NCBI GenBank assembly: GCA_027296205.1
Contig: JAPUJM010000008.1
Span: 1 to 9,005 of the forward strand
Source: Actinomycetota bacterium
GTDB lineage: Bacteria; Actinomycetota; Acidimicrobiia; Spongiisociales; ZC4RG35
DNA: 9,005 nucleotides
Direction: 5' to 3'
Shown: positions 1-6,663 of the stretch, piece by piece
Layout of the letters: each line of letters starts with the position of its first letter
Numbering within the stretch: position 1 is the stretch's first letter
Notes under the pieces: model-generated
The model's database searches: none
Told to the model about the DNA's origin: nothing
The model's input: the letters and a program-made list of their open reading frames with translations, nothing else
Translations under genes and position numbers: made by a program

Positions 1-429
1 ACGACGGCGACCATCGGCGTGATCATGGTCTTGGTGGCCACAGTTGCTTACGCCGTTGCTCTCAACATGGTTGCCCCGCTTCAGCAGCGTTACGGATCGC
101 TCCCCGTCATCGCTCGAGCCCAATGGGTCGCCGCGGCCGCAGTGACCCCGTTCGGAATCTATGGACTGACACAATCCTCGTTCGCGTGGCCATCGCTGCT
201 GGCGTTGCTGGCGGTTGGGGTTCTGGGAACCGGAGTGGCGTTCGTTCTCATGGGCACCCTTTCGGGACGTGTCGGCCCTACGCGATCCGCTTTTATCACA
301 TACGCAATTCCGGTGGTGGCCCTGATTCTCGGAGTCGTTTTCCGCGACGAGATCGTTGCTCCGGTAGCCGTCATCGGTGTCGTCCTGGTGATCGTCGGGG
401 CCCTGCTGGCGTCACGGCGGGAGGTCTAG
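1..429 (+). CDS. EamA/DMT-family transporter, C-terminal half (5' end outside window)
   Basis: The reading frame is open from base 1 and ends at TAG 427-429, giving about 142 residues with the N-terminal part cut off by the window edge; an internal ATG at 19 or 25 is not the true start. The piece is almost wholly hydrophobic, with about five predicted membrane helices: an opening VIMVLVATVAYAV segment, then AQWVAAAAVTPFGIYGL, LLALLAVGVLGTGVAFVLM, a helix around ITYAIPVVALILGV, and a last helix before the ASRREV tail. The element GPTRSAFITYAIPV followed by a short acidic turn (FRDE) and a final helix is typical of the second EamA repeat of drug/metabolite transporters. The family exports amino acids, metabolites or drugs across the inner membrane; the substrate cannot be read from sequence. 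It converges on nurA with 18 bp between stop codons. Confidence 0.85.
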   Translation, partial: TTATIGVIMVLVATVAYAVALNMVAPLQQRYGSLPVIARAQWVAAAAVTPFGIYGLTQSSFAWPSLLALLAVGVLGTGVAFVLMGTLSGRVGPTRSAFITYAIPVVALILGVVFRDEIVAPVAVIGVVLVIVGALLASRREV

Positions 430-439
430 GACCTCCGCC
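416..439. terminator. Hairpin between convergent genes, probable bidirectional terminator
   Basis: A perfect 7-bp inverted repeat GGAGGTC/GACCTCC spans 420-436 with a 3-base loop. The loop is exactly the TAG stop codon of the transporter gene. Allowing one bulged G at 419, the stem gains three more G:C pairs (416-418 with 437-439). It lies at the junction of two convergent genes, where a terminator is expected on both strands. No T-tract follows on either strand, so it would be a strong GC hairpin without a U-tail, a form often proposed in high-GC bacteria. Termination itself is inferred. Confidence 0.5.
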
Positions 440-447
440 ACCGGCGT

Positions 448-1359
448 TCAGGCTCCGGGCCGGGATGCACTTCGGAGAGCACGCATCGCCAGCTCCTTGT
501 CGCCGAGACGATGGCGAAGCTCACGCTCCAGGCCGCCGATCGGATAGAGATTCTGTGGTGCACGCGGGTCTTTGTGCCTCGCTGAGGCAAAACGGGGAAG
601 AGTGGCGCTGACACGAGTCGCAATGCGTGCGGCATCCGCCACCGGCTTGTCGGCGTCTATCTCGCAGCGAACCAGCCCACCGGCCGGCCCTTCGTGATTG
701 GCCAATCGGAGATACCAGGAGAAGCGGCTCCAGGATGTCGTGGTGAGAAACAGCGGCGTGCGGTATCCGGCTGGTAGCTCTGTCAGAACCGAGCGCAGCT
801 CCATTGGCAGATATTGAACCTTCTGGGTCTTGACGTAACCAACGGCGTTGTCCAGGTCCCTGGCGTGGGAAAGCGGTCCGTCAACAACCAGCAGTTCGGC
901 AGCTCCGGCCTTGCGAGCAGCGATCGCCTCGAGATCTCCCATGCGCTGTTGGATGCCGAGCCAGAGCTCCTCGGAAGTGGTCCCCTTGGTCGCCTTTACC
1001 TCATAGGTCCCAACGCCGGTGTCGATGTCGGCGGCGGGAGCCGAAGTGAAGAGCCCCCTCTCCACCTCTGCGACCTCGAGTGTGGCTCGGGCGTTGCAAC
1101 GCACGGCACCCGCGGCATATGTGGCTGCCAGGGCAAATCCCGGGAAGTCCGGCGGTTGCTCGATCCAGAGAGTGGCGTCCACTCTGCGAACACCATCAAT
1201 GAAGAGAACGTCGTCCACAGGGTCGATCTCCGGCAACAGGGGACGCCAGCCTTCTATCGGAACCTCGACCGATGGGTCGACGTTCGGGGAGGCGTCCTCG
1301 AGTTCCTGCTCGATGGGTGCCCCGTAGTCGGAGTCCCATGCTTCAACGGTGAACCTCAC
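448..1359 (-). CDS. nurA: NurA-domain DNA repair nuclease
   Basis: This 303-residue protein looks like a NurA-domain nuclease, the RNase H-like fold 5'-3' nuclease that works with the HerA translocase in resecting DNA ends. The family's two acidic active-site regions are visible: a hydrophobic strand ending in FIDGVRR (Asp55) and a second ending in LLVVDGPLSH (Asp160), followed by a Lys-containing segment YVKTQKVQYL (174-183). The C-terminal element DPRAPQNLYPIGGLERELRH (264-283) is also typical, as far as I recall, of bacterial NurA proteins. The start is GTG at 1359-1357, which overlaps the rad50 stop as GTGA and is preceded by a purine-rich GAGGG, so translation is probably coupled. It is the last gene of the herA-mre11-rad50-nurA operon. 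The family is assigned from motifs and synteny; nuclease polarity is not shown by the sequence. Confidence 0.85.
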   Translation of the reverse strand: MRFTVEAWDSDYGAPIEQELEDASPNVDPSVEVPIEGWRPLLPEIDPVDDVLFIDGVRRVDATLWIEQPPDFPGFALAATYAAGAVRCNARATLEVAEVERGLFTSAPAADIDTGVGTYEVKATKGTTSEELWLGIQQRMGDLEAIAARKAGAAELLVVDGPLSHARDLDNAVGYVKTQKVQYLPMELRSVLTELPAGYRTPLFLTTTSWSRFSWYLRLANHEGPAGGLVRCEIDADKPVADAARIATRVSATLPRFASARHKDPRAPQNLYPIGGLERELRHRLGDKELAMRALRSASRPGA

Positions 1360-3716
1360 GAGACCCTCACCACCTTCGACCCGGCTGGTTCGGAGGACAC
1401 CACGAAGCGGACAGGTGCCCGTGATGCCAGCTCCTTGACGTGGGTAATCACGCCGACCACCAGTCCCCTGCCGGCCAGATCCTCGAGAACAGAGGCAACC
1501 GTGTCCAACGACTCATCGTCGAGTGTGCCGAATCCCTCGTCGAGGATGATGGCGTCGAGGTCAGCGCCACCCGCCGCGGCCAGCGTCTCGGCCAGGGAAA
1601 GCGCAAGAGCGAGAGAGACGAGAAATGTCTCACCGCCGGAGAGCGTGGACACGCTTCGGGTCTCGTTGGCATTGCGGTGGTCGACAATCGAGAAGGTGCC
1701 TTCATCGTCGGAATTGAGCGAGTAGCCACCATCCGACAACTGGGAAAGGAGGTCGTTCGCCCCGGCGACCAGGTCAGCCATGGCTCCAACCATCAACCAC
1801 CTCTCGAAGCCGTTTGCTCTCAGGTGATTGGCGAGACCAGCGGCCACCTCTTGCTCAGACTCCGAGACATGGGACACCTTGGCAAATTCCGTCGCGTCCC
1901 GGCGTGCCTTTTCAAGGGCGGCCGTCTTCTGACGGGCCACCTCCAGTTCGGAGGCGACCTGGACAGCGAACGGCTCGACTGCCGGCACATCAACGTTCGC
2001 CAATTTGGCCGCCAGACCGTCTCTGGCGGCCAAAGCCCGGGCCTTGGCCTCTTTCACTCTGACCTCCGCGCCGGCTCTCTCGGCCGTCAGCCTCTGACCG
2101 ACCTCGTCTCTCCACAGCATGAGCTCTTTCCACTGCACGATCACATCGTCGCTCTCGGGAACCGGCGGCACCAGATCGGCTACACGCAATTGTGCGGCGG
2201 TGAGATCCTTGCCCACCCGTCGCACCGAGTCGGCCAGGTCTTCCAGGGCCGAGCCCGCCAAGTTGAGTTCATCCTTCCGGCGCACGACGTCGTCGCGGCA
2301 GGACGCGAGATCTGAGGTCAATCCCGCTACTTCCTCTTCCATGCGCCGAAGATCATCGAGGGAAGGGACCGCCCTCATCTCGACGGCCAACTCGTCGTGC
2401 TGGGTCTTTTGCACCGAGTAACTGGTCTCCATCTGGGTCAGCGTCTTCTTCGCCTCGTCGAGAGTCGTTTGCGCCTCGTTGACAACCCGGCCGGCGCTCA
2501 CCTCGTCGGCCTCCAACTCTGACACCTCTGAAGACGAAGGACGAGAGGGGACCGTCAGCACCTCGTGGTCACACACCGGGCAAGGTTCTCCCACGATCAG
2601 CGTGGCGGTCAGGGCATGGGCGGCGTGGGATACCCGACTGGAGGCCAGACGGCTGCGAATCTCCTCGAGGTTCTTGCCGGCCGTTGCCATTTCCGACTCG
2701 GCAACCGTCACCCGGGCCTGAGCGCTCTCAGGGTCATGCCGAGCCAGTCGCTCCAGGATCTCGCCCAGCCTGACATGGGACTTCCGGTGAGCCTCGATCT
2801 CATCGACTGACGCCAGAGAAGCAACCTTGGCCTCCAGCTCTCCGCTCCGCCCACGCGCCTCCTCGAGTGCGCTCTCGGCATCGGCAAGCCTCTCTCTTGC
2901 GCCCGCCGCCAGTTGATCGAGCTCATCGATACGGTCAGGGGGCTCGATCTCGGTGAGTCGAAGCAGCGATCCTTCGAGGCGCTCTACTTCTTTCCTCTCC
3001 GCCTCGCAATCAGAATCGAGTCGAGTCAACCGCCTCTCATCCGCCACGATCGTCTTCGCTATCGCATCGAGGCCGTTGAGACGTCTGGAGAGCTCCTCGA
3101 CAATCTCCTCATCGGGAAGTTCGATTGCGTCGAGTTGACGTCGGGCTACAGAGGCACGATCCCCGGCCACCGATTCCCGGGTCTTGGCCAAAGACCGAAC
3201 CATCGAATAGACATCCAGGCCAAGCAGGTTCCGCAGCAACGATTGACGCTCTGCTTTTGGCGAGGTGAGGAACCGGGCAAACTCGCCCTGAGGCAGCACG
3301 ACCGTCTTGGTGAAGTCGTCAAAGCGAAGGCTGAGAAGATTCTCCACCTCGCGGGTGACATCGTCGGCACCGTCTGCCAGCACCTTGTCACCCCTCTGCA
3401 GCCGGGCTTCCTTGACCGTCGCTCCGCCTGACTTGGTTCTCTCCGCCATGCGCACCGCTGTGTAGGCAACCCCGCCGACGTCGAAGTCGACTGCGACGCG
3501 GGCCCGCACGGCACCGGCCGAGATGGCCGGCCCCACCGCGTTGCCCCCGAGACGAGGGACACGTCCGAATAGAGCGAAGATCATGGCGTCGACGAGGCTT
3601 GATTTCCCCGACCCGGTGGGTCCGGAGAGCGAGAAGAACTCGACGCCCTCCAAATCCAATTCGACAGCAGATCGATACGCGGAGAATCCTTCGGCTCGGA
3701 TGCGAAGGGGTCTCAT
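1356..3716 (-). CDS. sbcC: SbcC/Rad50-type SMC-like ATPase with zinc hook
   Basis: This 786-residue SMC-like ATPase is the partner of SbcD/Mre11 at DNA double-strand ends. The N-terminal head has Walker A GPTGSGKSS (residues 32-40) and a Q-loop VVLPQGEF (Gln143). A long Glu/Arg/Ala-rich coiled coil runs from about 170 to 370, then a zinc hook CPVC (379-382), then the return coil to about 600. The C-terminal head carries signature LSGGE (692-696), Walker B with D-loop ILDEGFGTLDD (723-733) and an H-loop His (759). Every ATPase motif is intact. It is shorter than E. coli SbcC (about 1,050 residues), mostly through shorter coils. The ATG at 3716 is chosen over one 42 bases upstream because an AGGAGG stands 5 bases before it and the protein then begins MRPLRIRAEGF, as family members do. 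It follows sbcD by 10 bp and overlaps nurA. Confidence 0.96.
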   Translation of the reverse strand: MRPLRIRAEGFSAYRSAVELDLEGVEFFSLSGPTGSGKSSLVDAMIFALFGRVPRLGGNAVGPAISAGAVRARVAVDFDVGGVAYTAVRMAERTKSGGATVKEARLQRGDKVLADGADDVTREVENLLSLRFDDFTKTVVLPQGEFARFLTSPKAERQSLLRNLLGLDVYSMVRSLAKTRESVAGDRASVARRQLDAIELPDEEIVEELSRRLNGLDAIAKTIVADERRLTRLDSDCEAERKEVERLEGSLLRLTEIEPPDRIDELDQLAAGARERLADAESALEEARGRSGELEAKVASLASVDEIEAHRKSHVRLGEILERLARHDPESAQARVTVAESEMATAGKNLEEIRSRLASSRVSHAAHALTATLIVGEPCPVCDHEVLTVPSRPSSSEVSELEADEVSAGRVVNEAQTTLDEAKKTLTQMETSYSVQKTQHDELAVEMRAVPSLDDLRRMEEEVAGLTSDLASCRDDVVRRKDELNLAGSALEDLADSVRRVGKDLTAAQLRVADLVPPVPESDDVIVQWKELMLWRDEVGQRLTAERAGAEVRVKEAKARALAARDGLAAKLANVDVPAVEPFAVQVASELEVARQKTAALEKARRDATEFAKVSHVSESEQEVAAGLANHLRANGFERWLMVGAMADLVAGANDLLSQLSDGGYSLNSDDEGTFSIVDHRNANETRSVSTLSGGETFLVSLALALSLAETLAAAGGADLDAIILDEGFGTLDDESLDTVASVLEDLAGRGLVVGVITHVKELASRAPVRFVVSSEPAGSKVVRVS

Positions 3717-3721
3717 GTCCC

Positions 3722-3727
3722 CCTCCT
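3722..3727 (-). promoter_or_regulatory. Ribosome binding site of sbcC/rad50
   Basis: The minus strand reads AGGAGG here, 5 bases before the ATG at 3716, and its first base is the last base of the sbcD stop codon TGA. This near-perfect Shine-Dalgarno sequence fixes the sbcC start and supports translation of sbcC directly after sbcD. Confidence 0.8.
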
Positions 3728-4896
3728 CATCTCGCGGCCTCGTCGAGGAGTTCGGCAAACAGAGACTCCACCCGGGAATCCTCGACGCCTTTCTCGGTGA
3801 GATACCGGTGAAAGGCCTCAGTCGGCTTGAGTTTCTGACGCGGCTCCGATTCTCGTCTCACCGGATCTGTCGACTCGAGGACCACCTCAACGGCGTCGGG
3901 GATCGCCTCGCGAACCTGGTCGGCCAGCCCAACCCTGGCCTTCTCGACCAGTTCGACCTTCACGTAGGCGTCGGTCACATCGTCGGCACGAGCCAGAACT
4001 TCGTCAAGGGTCCCGCGAATCGTGGTGAGCCGACGTCCTGCCAGGAGCGGCACGGCGGTGACTTTGGCGGGAAGTCCGGGCGAGGCCTCGATGAGCAGGG
4101 CGCCCTTCTGGTCTGCGACTTCGCCAAAGTCGAGCTGGAGCGGGGAGCCCGAGTACCAAACGGCGCTGGAGTGTGGCAACTTCTGCTGACGATGCAGATG
4201 GCCAAGGGCGACGTAAGAAAGGTGGCCCGGGAACAGACTTGACGGAATCGCGTATCCGAAGATATGAGCCTGACGCTCCCCGCCCCCGGCCAACGCTCCG
4301 TAAACAGTGAGATGGCTCACAAAGACATTCACCGTCTCGGTCGTCATGTCCCGGGTCAACTTCTCGATGATCCTTCGGAGCCGTTCTTCGAACACGCCGG
4401 CATGCTGGTCGGGGTCGGAGGTCATGATCTCCTCGGCCTTGACGATCCCGCGCTGTGAGACGAAGGGCAGAAGCGCGAGCTTCACCCCGATTTCCCCCAG
4501 TTCGACGGTGCCGCCATCCTCGGGCGAGCGGGGGGCCCCCACCACTGCCACACGACCCATCTCGAGAAGGGGCGCCACCGCGTCGAGACGCGCAGCGCTG
4601 TCGTGATTGCCGGCGACCACCACCACCGGTGAGACTTCGGCCAGATCCAGCAACGCCCTCCAGACGATCTCTTCCGAGAGAGCCGTTGGCGACGAGGCAT
4701 CGAAGAGATCCCCGGCGACGACGGTCAGATCGACCTGGCTGGAGGCGGCGATCTCGATCAGCTCGGCGAGAACCGCCCGGTGCTCCTCGGACCGGTCGCG
4801 GCCCCGGATGCGCCGGCCCACATGCCAATCGGAGGTGTGGAGGATCTTGACTGCCACAGGACCGATCGTAGATCGGCGTTGTGACAGATTCGGCAT
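3727..4896 (-). CDS. sbcD: SbcD/Mre11-type double-strand break repair nuclease
   Basis: A calcineurin-like Mn-dependent phosphoesterase of 389 residues, the nuclease subunit of the Mre11-Rad50 (SbcCD) complex. All metal-binding motifs are present in order: HTSDWH (Asp23, His25), AGDLFD (Asp63), AGNHDS (Asn97, His98, Asp99), VSHL (His195) and GHLH (His233, His235), then YSGSPLQLDFGE leading into the capping domain. The C-terminal helix ending LFAELLDEAAR resembles the Rad50-binding tail. The start is uncertain. The ATG at 4896 lies 4 bases after the herA stop, with GAGG 12 bases upstream. A GTG at 4857 would give VAVKILHTSDWH, closest to the usual family start, but has no clear ribosome binding site and sits in a potential hairpin. 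An ATG at 4935 would overlap herA. The stop is 10 bp before sbcC, matching their joint function. Confidence 0.95.
   Translation of the reverse strand: MPNLSQRRSTIGPVAVKILHTSDWHVGRRIRGRDRSEEHRAVLAELIEIAASSQVDLTVVAGDLFDASSPTALSEEIVWRALLDLAEVSPVVVVAGNHDSAARLDAVAPLLEMGRVAVVGAPRSPEDGGTVELGEIGVKLALLPFVSQRGIVKAEEIMTSDPDQHAGVFEERLRRIIEKLTRDMTTETVNVFVSHLTVYGALAGGGERQAHIFGYAIPSSLFPGHLSYVALGHLHRQQKLPHSSAVWYSGSPLQLDFGEVADQKGALLIEASPGLPAKVTAVPLLAGRRLTTIRGTLDEVLARADDVTDAYVKVELVEKARVGLADQVREAIPDAVEVVLESTDPVRRESEPRQKLKPTEAFHRYLTEKGVEDSRVESLFAELLDEAAR
4862..4876. repeat. Inverted repeat at the 5' end of sbcD
   Basis: CCGATC-GTA-GATCGG is a perfect 6-bp inverted repeat with a 3-base loop. Four further pairs (CACA at 4855-4858 with TGTG at 4880-4883) can form beyond a 3-base internal mismatch on each side. 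On the minus-strand transcript the extended hairpin would enclose the alternative GTG start (4857-4855) of sbcD. There is no downstream T-run, so it does not look like a terminator. Any role in start choice or mRNA processing is inference. Confidence 0.4.
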
Positions 4897-4900
4897 ACCA

Positions 4901-6562
4901 CTAAAGATCCTCGAAGGGGTCTTCCGGCCCGCCATCGCCGAGCACCGGGACCGCCTCGGAGGCCCGGGTGGCCCACGCGGGAAACGGGAACTCGAGAACC
5001 AGTGGCACCGGCAGCTGGGGTTGGCTGAGAATCATCGTTCCCGGCTTGACGATCGTGGCGCGCTGCCGATGAACGGCAGGGAGATACCCGTATTCCTCTC
5101 TTGCTGCCTCGGCCGAGTCGAGACGACCCACCACGCGTATCGAGGAGTTGGCGATGATCCGTCGTTCCACCTCGGAAGCCGTCTGTTGGGCTCCGATCAG
5201 GATCACCCCCAGTGACCGGCCTCTCTCCGCAATGTCGAGCAGCACCTCTTTGATCGGGCTGGTTCCCTCACGCGGTGCGTACTTGTTCAATTCGTCGAGC
5301 ACGACAACGAGAAGCTCTTCACTCTGACCGGCTTTCTCCTTCTCCTCGAAGGCCCTTCTGAGGGTGACGCCGACGACAAACCGCTTGGCCCGATCGTTGA
5401 GGTTGTGCAGGTCCACCACAGTGACCTGACTCCGATCGCGATCGATGCGATGACGTTCGGGATCGGGGACATCGGATCGGATCAGCCTGCCCAGATGACG
5501 CACCGACCCCTGCAATCGCCGAACGAATGCGTTGATCGTTCCGATGCCCATGGCCGGCCCGGCCCACTGGTGGCGCTGATCTTCGGACTGGACCCGGTCG
5601 GTGATGAGATCGGCCAATTCCCTGAAGGTCCGCACAGCCACGCCGTCGATGACCACAGCCCCGCTGTCGTTCGACTCGATCTTGCGGAGCTGGGCCATGA
5701 CGTTGTAGACCACGGTGGTGTACTGAGCACGATCGTCCTCGGCATCCGCGAACAGGAAGGGGAGGAGATCCTGGGAACAGAACTCGTGGATGCTCCAGAA
5801 GAAGGAAGTGACGTCGGAGCGTGACGCGACGTCGGCTGTGGCCTTTGGGTCGTCGATGCGGGGCGGGGCGAAGCTGGAAACCGACTCGAAAGGCGTCGAC
5901 GGAAGCTCGAGATTGGTGTATCGAACGCGGGCTTCATCGTCGAGACGAGAATTGACCCGGTCGAGATGGAGCAGGTCCTCCCCCTTGACGTTGAAGATCA
6001 GTGCCTTGGTGTTGACGGCGGCCTTGCCCAACACCCCCGAGGTGAACAGCGAGTGCAGCAGAAAGGTCGCATAGCTCGTCTTGGTCGCCACACCCGATAT
6101 CCCGGAGATATTGACGTGGGCGCCACGCGCACCGTTGAGGAACTCGAAGTTGACCCAGAGGGGGTCACCGTTTCGAGTCATCCCGACCGGGAACCTGCGA
6201 TCCATCTGGTCGAAGAAGAGGGCGCGCTCGCGCTCGTCACCTTCGGCGATACGAACCGGCTGACCCGGTCTCGGTGGCACGAACACCTCCGGCTCGAACC
6301 GGGTTGCCGTCACGTGAGCCGCCTCGGAGACCTCCGCAGGAAGAATGCCTTCCTCGATGAGAAACACGTCGGAGTCAAAACGCGCACCCTCGTGACGGGC
6401 CACCACCTGACCAACGGTGCCGTACATGTGAACGACCTCGCCACTCGGCAGGACACGCTCCAGCGCTACGACATCATCGAGTTGGATGAACTCTCCGGCG
6501 GCCACGCCGACCCAGAACTCGAGGGGTGTTGCATCTTTGGTCCCGAGGACCCTTCCGACCAT
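4901..6562 (-). CDS. herA: HerA-type hexameric ATPase/DNA translocase
   Basis: A 553-residue HerA/FtsK-superfamily ATPase expected to form the hexameric motor that pumps DNA into NurA. The N-terminal part (MVGRVLGTKD... to about 95) looks like the HAS beta-barrel domain of HerA. The P-loop region reads GISGVATKTS (154-163), with Lys161-Thr162 but Thr in place of the usual preceding glycine. Walker B is LVVVLDELNKYAP (Asp423-Glu424), followed by an ERGRSLG arginine segment (447-451) and the glutamine sensor strand IGAQQT (457-462). The C-terminus is acidic and ends PEDPFEDL. The ATG at 6562 is chosen because GGTGGAG lies 9 bases upstream; the frame stays open to an ATG at 6661 but that extension (CRRRRLL) looks non-coding. 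It is the first gene of the operon and ends about 4 bp before sbcD. The family is confident; pairing with NurA rests on synteny. Confidence 0.9.
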   Translation of the reverse strand: MVGRVLGTKDATPLEFWVGVAAGEFIQLDDVVALERVLPSGEVVHMYGTVGQVVARHEGARFDSDVFLIEEGILPAEVSEAAHVTATRFEPEVFVPPRPGQPVRIAEGDERERALFFDQMDRRFPVGMTRNGDPLWVNFEFLNGARGAHVNISGISGVATKTSYATFLLHSLFTSGVLGKAAVNTKALIFNVKGEDLLHLDRVNSRLDDEARVRYTNLELPSTPFESVSSFAPPRIDDPKATADVASRSDVTSFFWSIHEFCSQDLLPFLFADAEDDRAQYTTVVYNVMAQLRKIESNDSGAVVIDGVAVRTFRELADLITDRVQSEDQRHQWAGPAMGIGTINAFVRRLQGSVRHLGRLIRSDVPDPERHRIDRDRSQVTVVDLHNLNDRAKRFVVGVTLRRAFEEKEKAGQSEELLVVVLDELNKYAPREGTSPIKEVLLDIAERGRSLGVILIGAQQTASEVERRIIANSSIRVVGRLDSAEAAREEYGYLPAVHRQRATIVKPGTMILSQPQLPVPLVLEFPFPAWATRASEAVPVLGDGGPEDPFEDL

Positions 6563-6571
6563 CTTTTCCAT

Positions 6572-6578
6572 CTCCACC
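6572..6578 (-). promoter_or_regulatory. Ribosome binding site of herA
   Basis: The minus strand reads GGTGGAG, 9 bases before the ATG at 6562. It directly abuts the alternative ATG at 6571, which is too close to be served by it, so it favours the 6562 start (protein beginning MVGRVLGTKD). Confidence 0.55.
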
Positions 6579-6649
6579 GAGAGTAAACGTCGTCGACGAC
6601 AGATTTGGGCCGCAACGAGACGATCCGCGACTGAGAGCCTTCCATCAGC

Positions 6650-6654
6650 AAGGA
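6650..6654 (+). promoter_or_regulatory. Ribosome binding site of the YdcZ-like gene
   Basis: AAGGA lies 9 bases before the ATG at 6664. It decides the start: the frame is also open from an ATG at 6526, but that would overlap herA and add a Pro/Arg-rich, non-membrane leader. Confidence 0.55.
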
Positions 6655-6663
6655 TGTCCACCC

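Larger units (their letters stand above)
6563..6663. promoter_or_regulatory. Divergent intergenic region of herA and the YdcZ-like gene, with a 12-bp palindrome
   Basis: About 100 bp separate the two divergent starts, so promoters for both the repair operon and the small transporter are expected here. I could not identify convincing -35/-10 pairs on either strand. The one clear element is GTCGTCGACGAC at 6589-6600, a perfect 12-bp palindrome close to the herA ribosome binding site, which could be a dimeric repressor operator. It does not resemble known LexA boxes. A palindrome this long is expected roughly twice by chance in 9 kb, so only its position makes it notable. Confidence 0.4.

Noticed and set aside
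814..1725. Long plus-strand open frame (about 300 codons) opposite nurA and the end of sbcC
   Set aside because: It spans two well-supported minus-strand genes, its translation has no domain-like pattern, and GC-rich genes commonly give long antisense frames.
1440..2315. Plus-strand open frame (about 290 codons) opposite sbcC
   Set aside because: It is antisense to the conserved C-terminal ATPase head and coiled coil of sbcC, and its composition (Arg/His/Gly/Gln-rich) is that of a shadow frame.
3523..4242. Plus-strand open frame (about 240 codons) opposite the sbcD-sbcC junction
   Set aside because: It crosses the strong sbcC ribosome binding site and two conserved genes on the other strand; no recognisable motif.
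4004..4828. Minus-strand open frame out of phase with sbcD
   Set aside because: It is Gly/Arg-rich frame-shadow protein within sbcD, whose own frame carries all Mre11 motifs.
4862..4876. The sbcD inverted repeat as an intrinsic terminator ending herA transcription
   Set aside because: The stem is short, there is no U-tract, and it lies inside or just before a gene expected to be co-transcribed with herA.
448..6562. Interpretation of the operon as an anti-phage defence island
   Set aside because: HerA-like and nuclease pairs do occur in defence systems, but this is the full repair set with Mre11-Rad50. No restriction, toxin, CRISPR, integrase or phage gene is visible nearby, so DNA repair is the simpler reading.
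5966..6586. Plus-strand open frame opposite the N-terminal half of herA
   Set aside because: It is antisense to the conserved herA coding sequence and shows no family motif.
6526..6663. N-terminal extension of the YdcZ-like protein from an upstream ATG
   Set aside because: The added residues are polar and Arg/Pro-rich, overlap herA on the other strand, and the internal ATG at 6664 has a ribosome binding site and begins a membrane helix.
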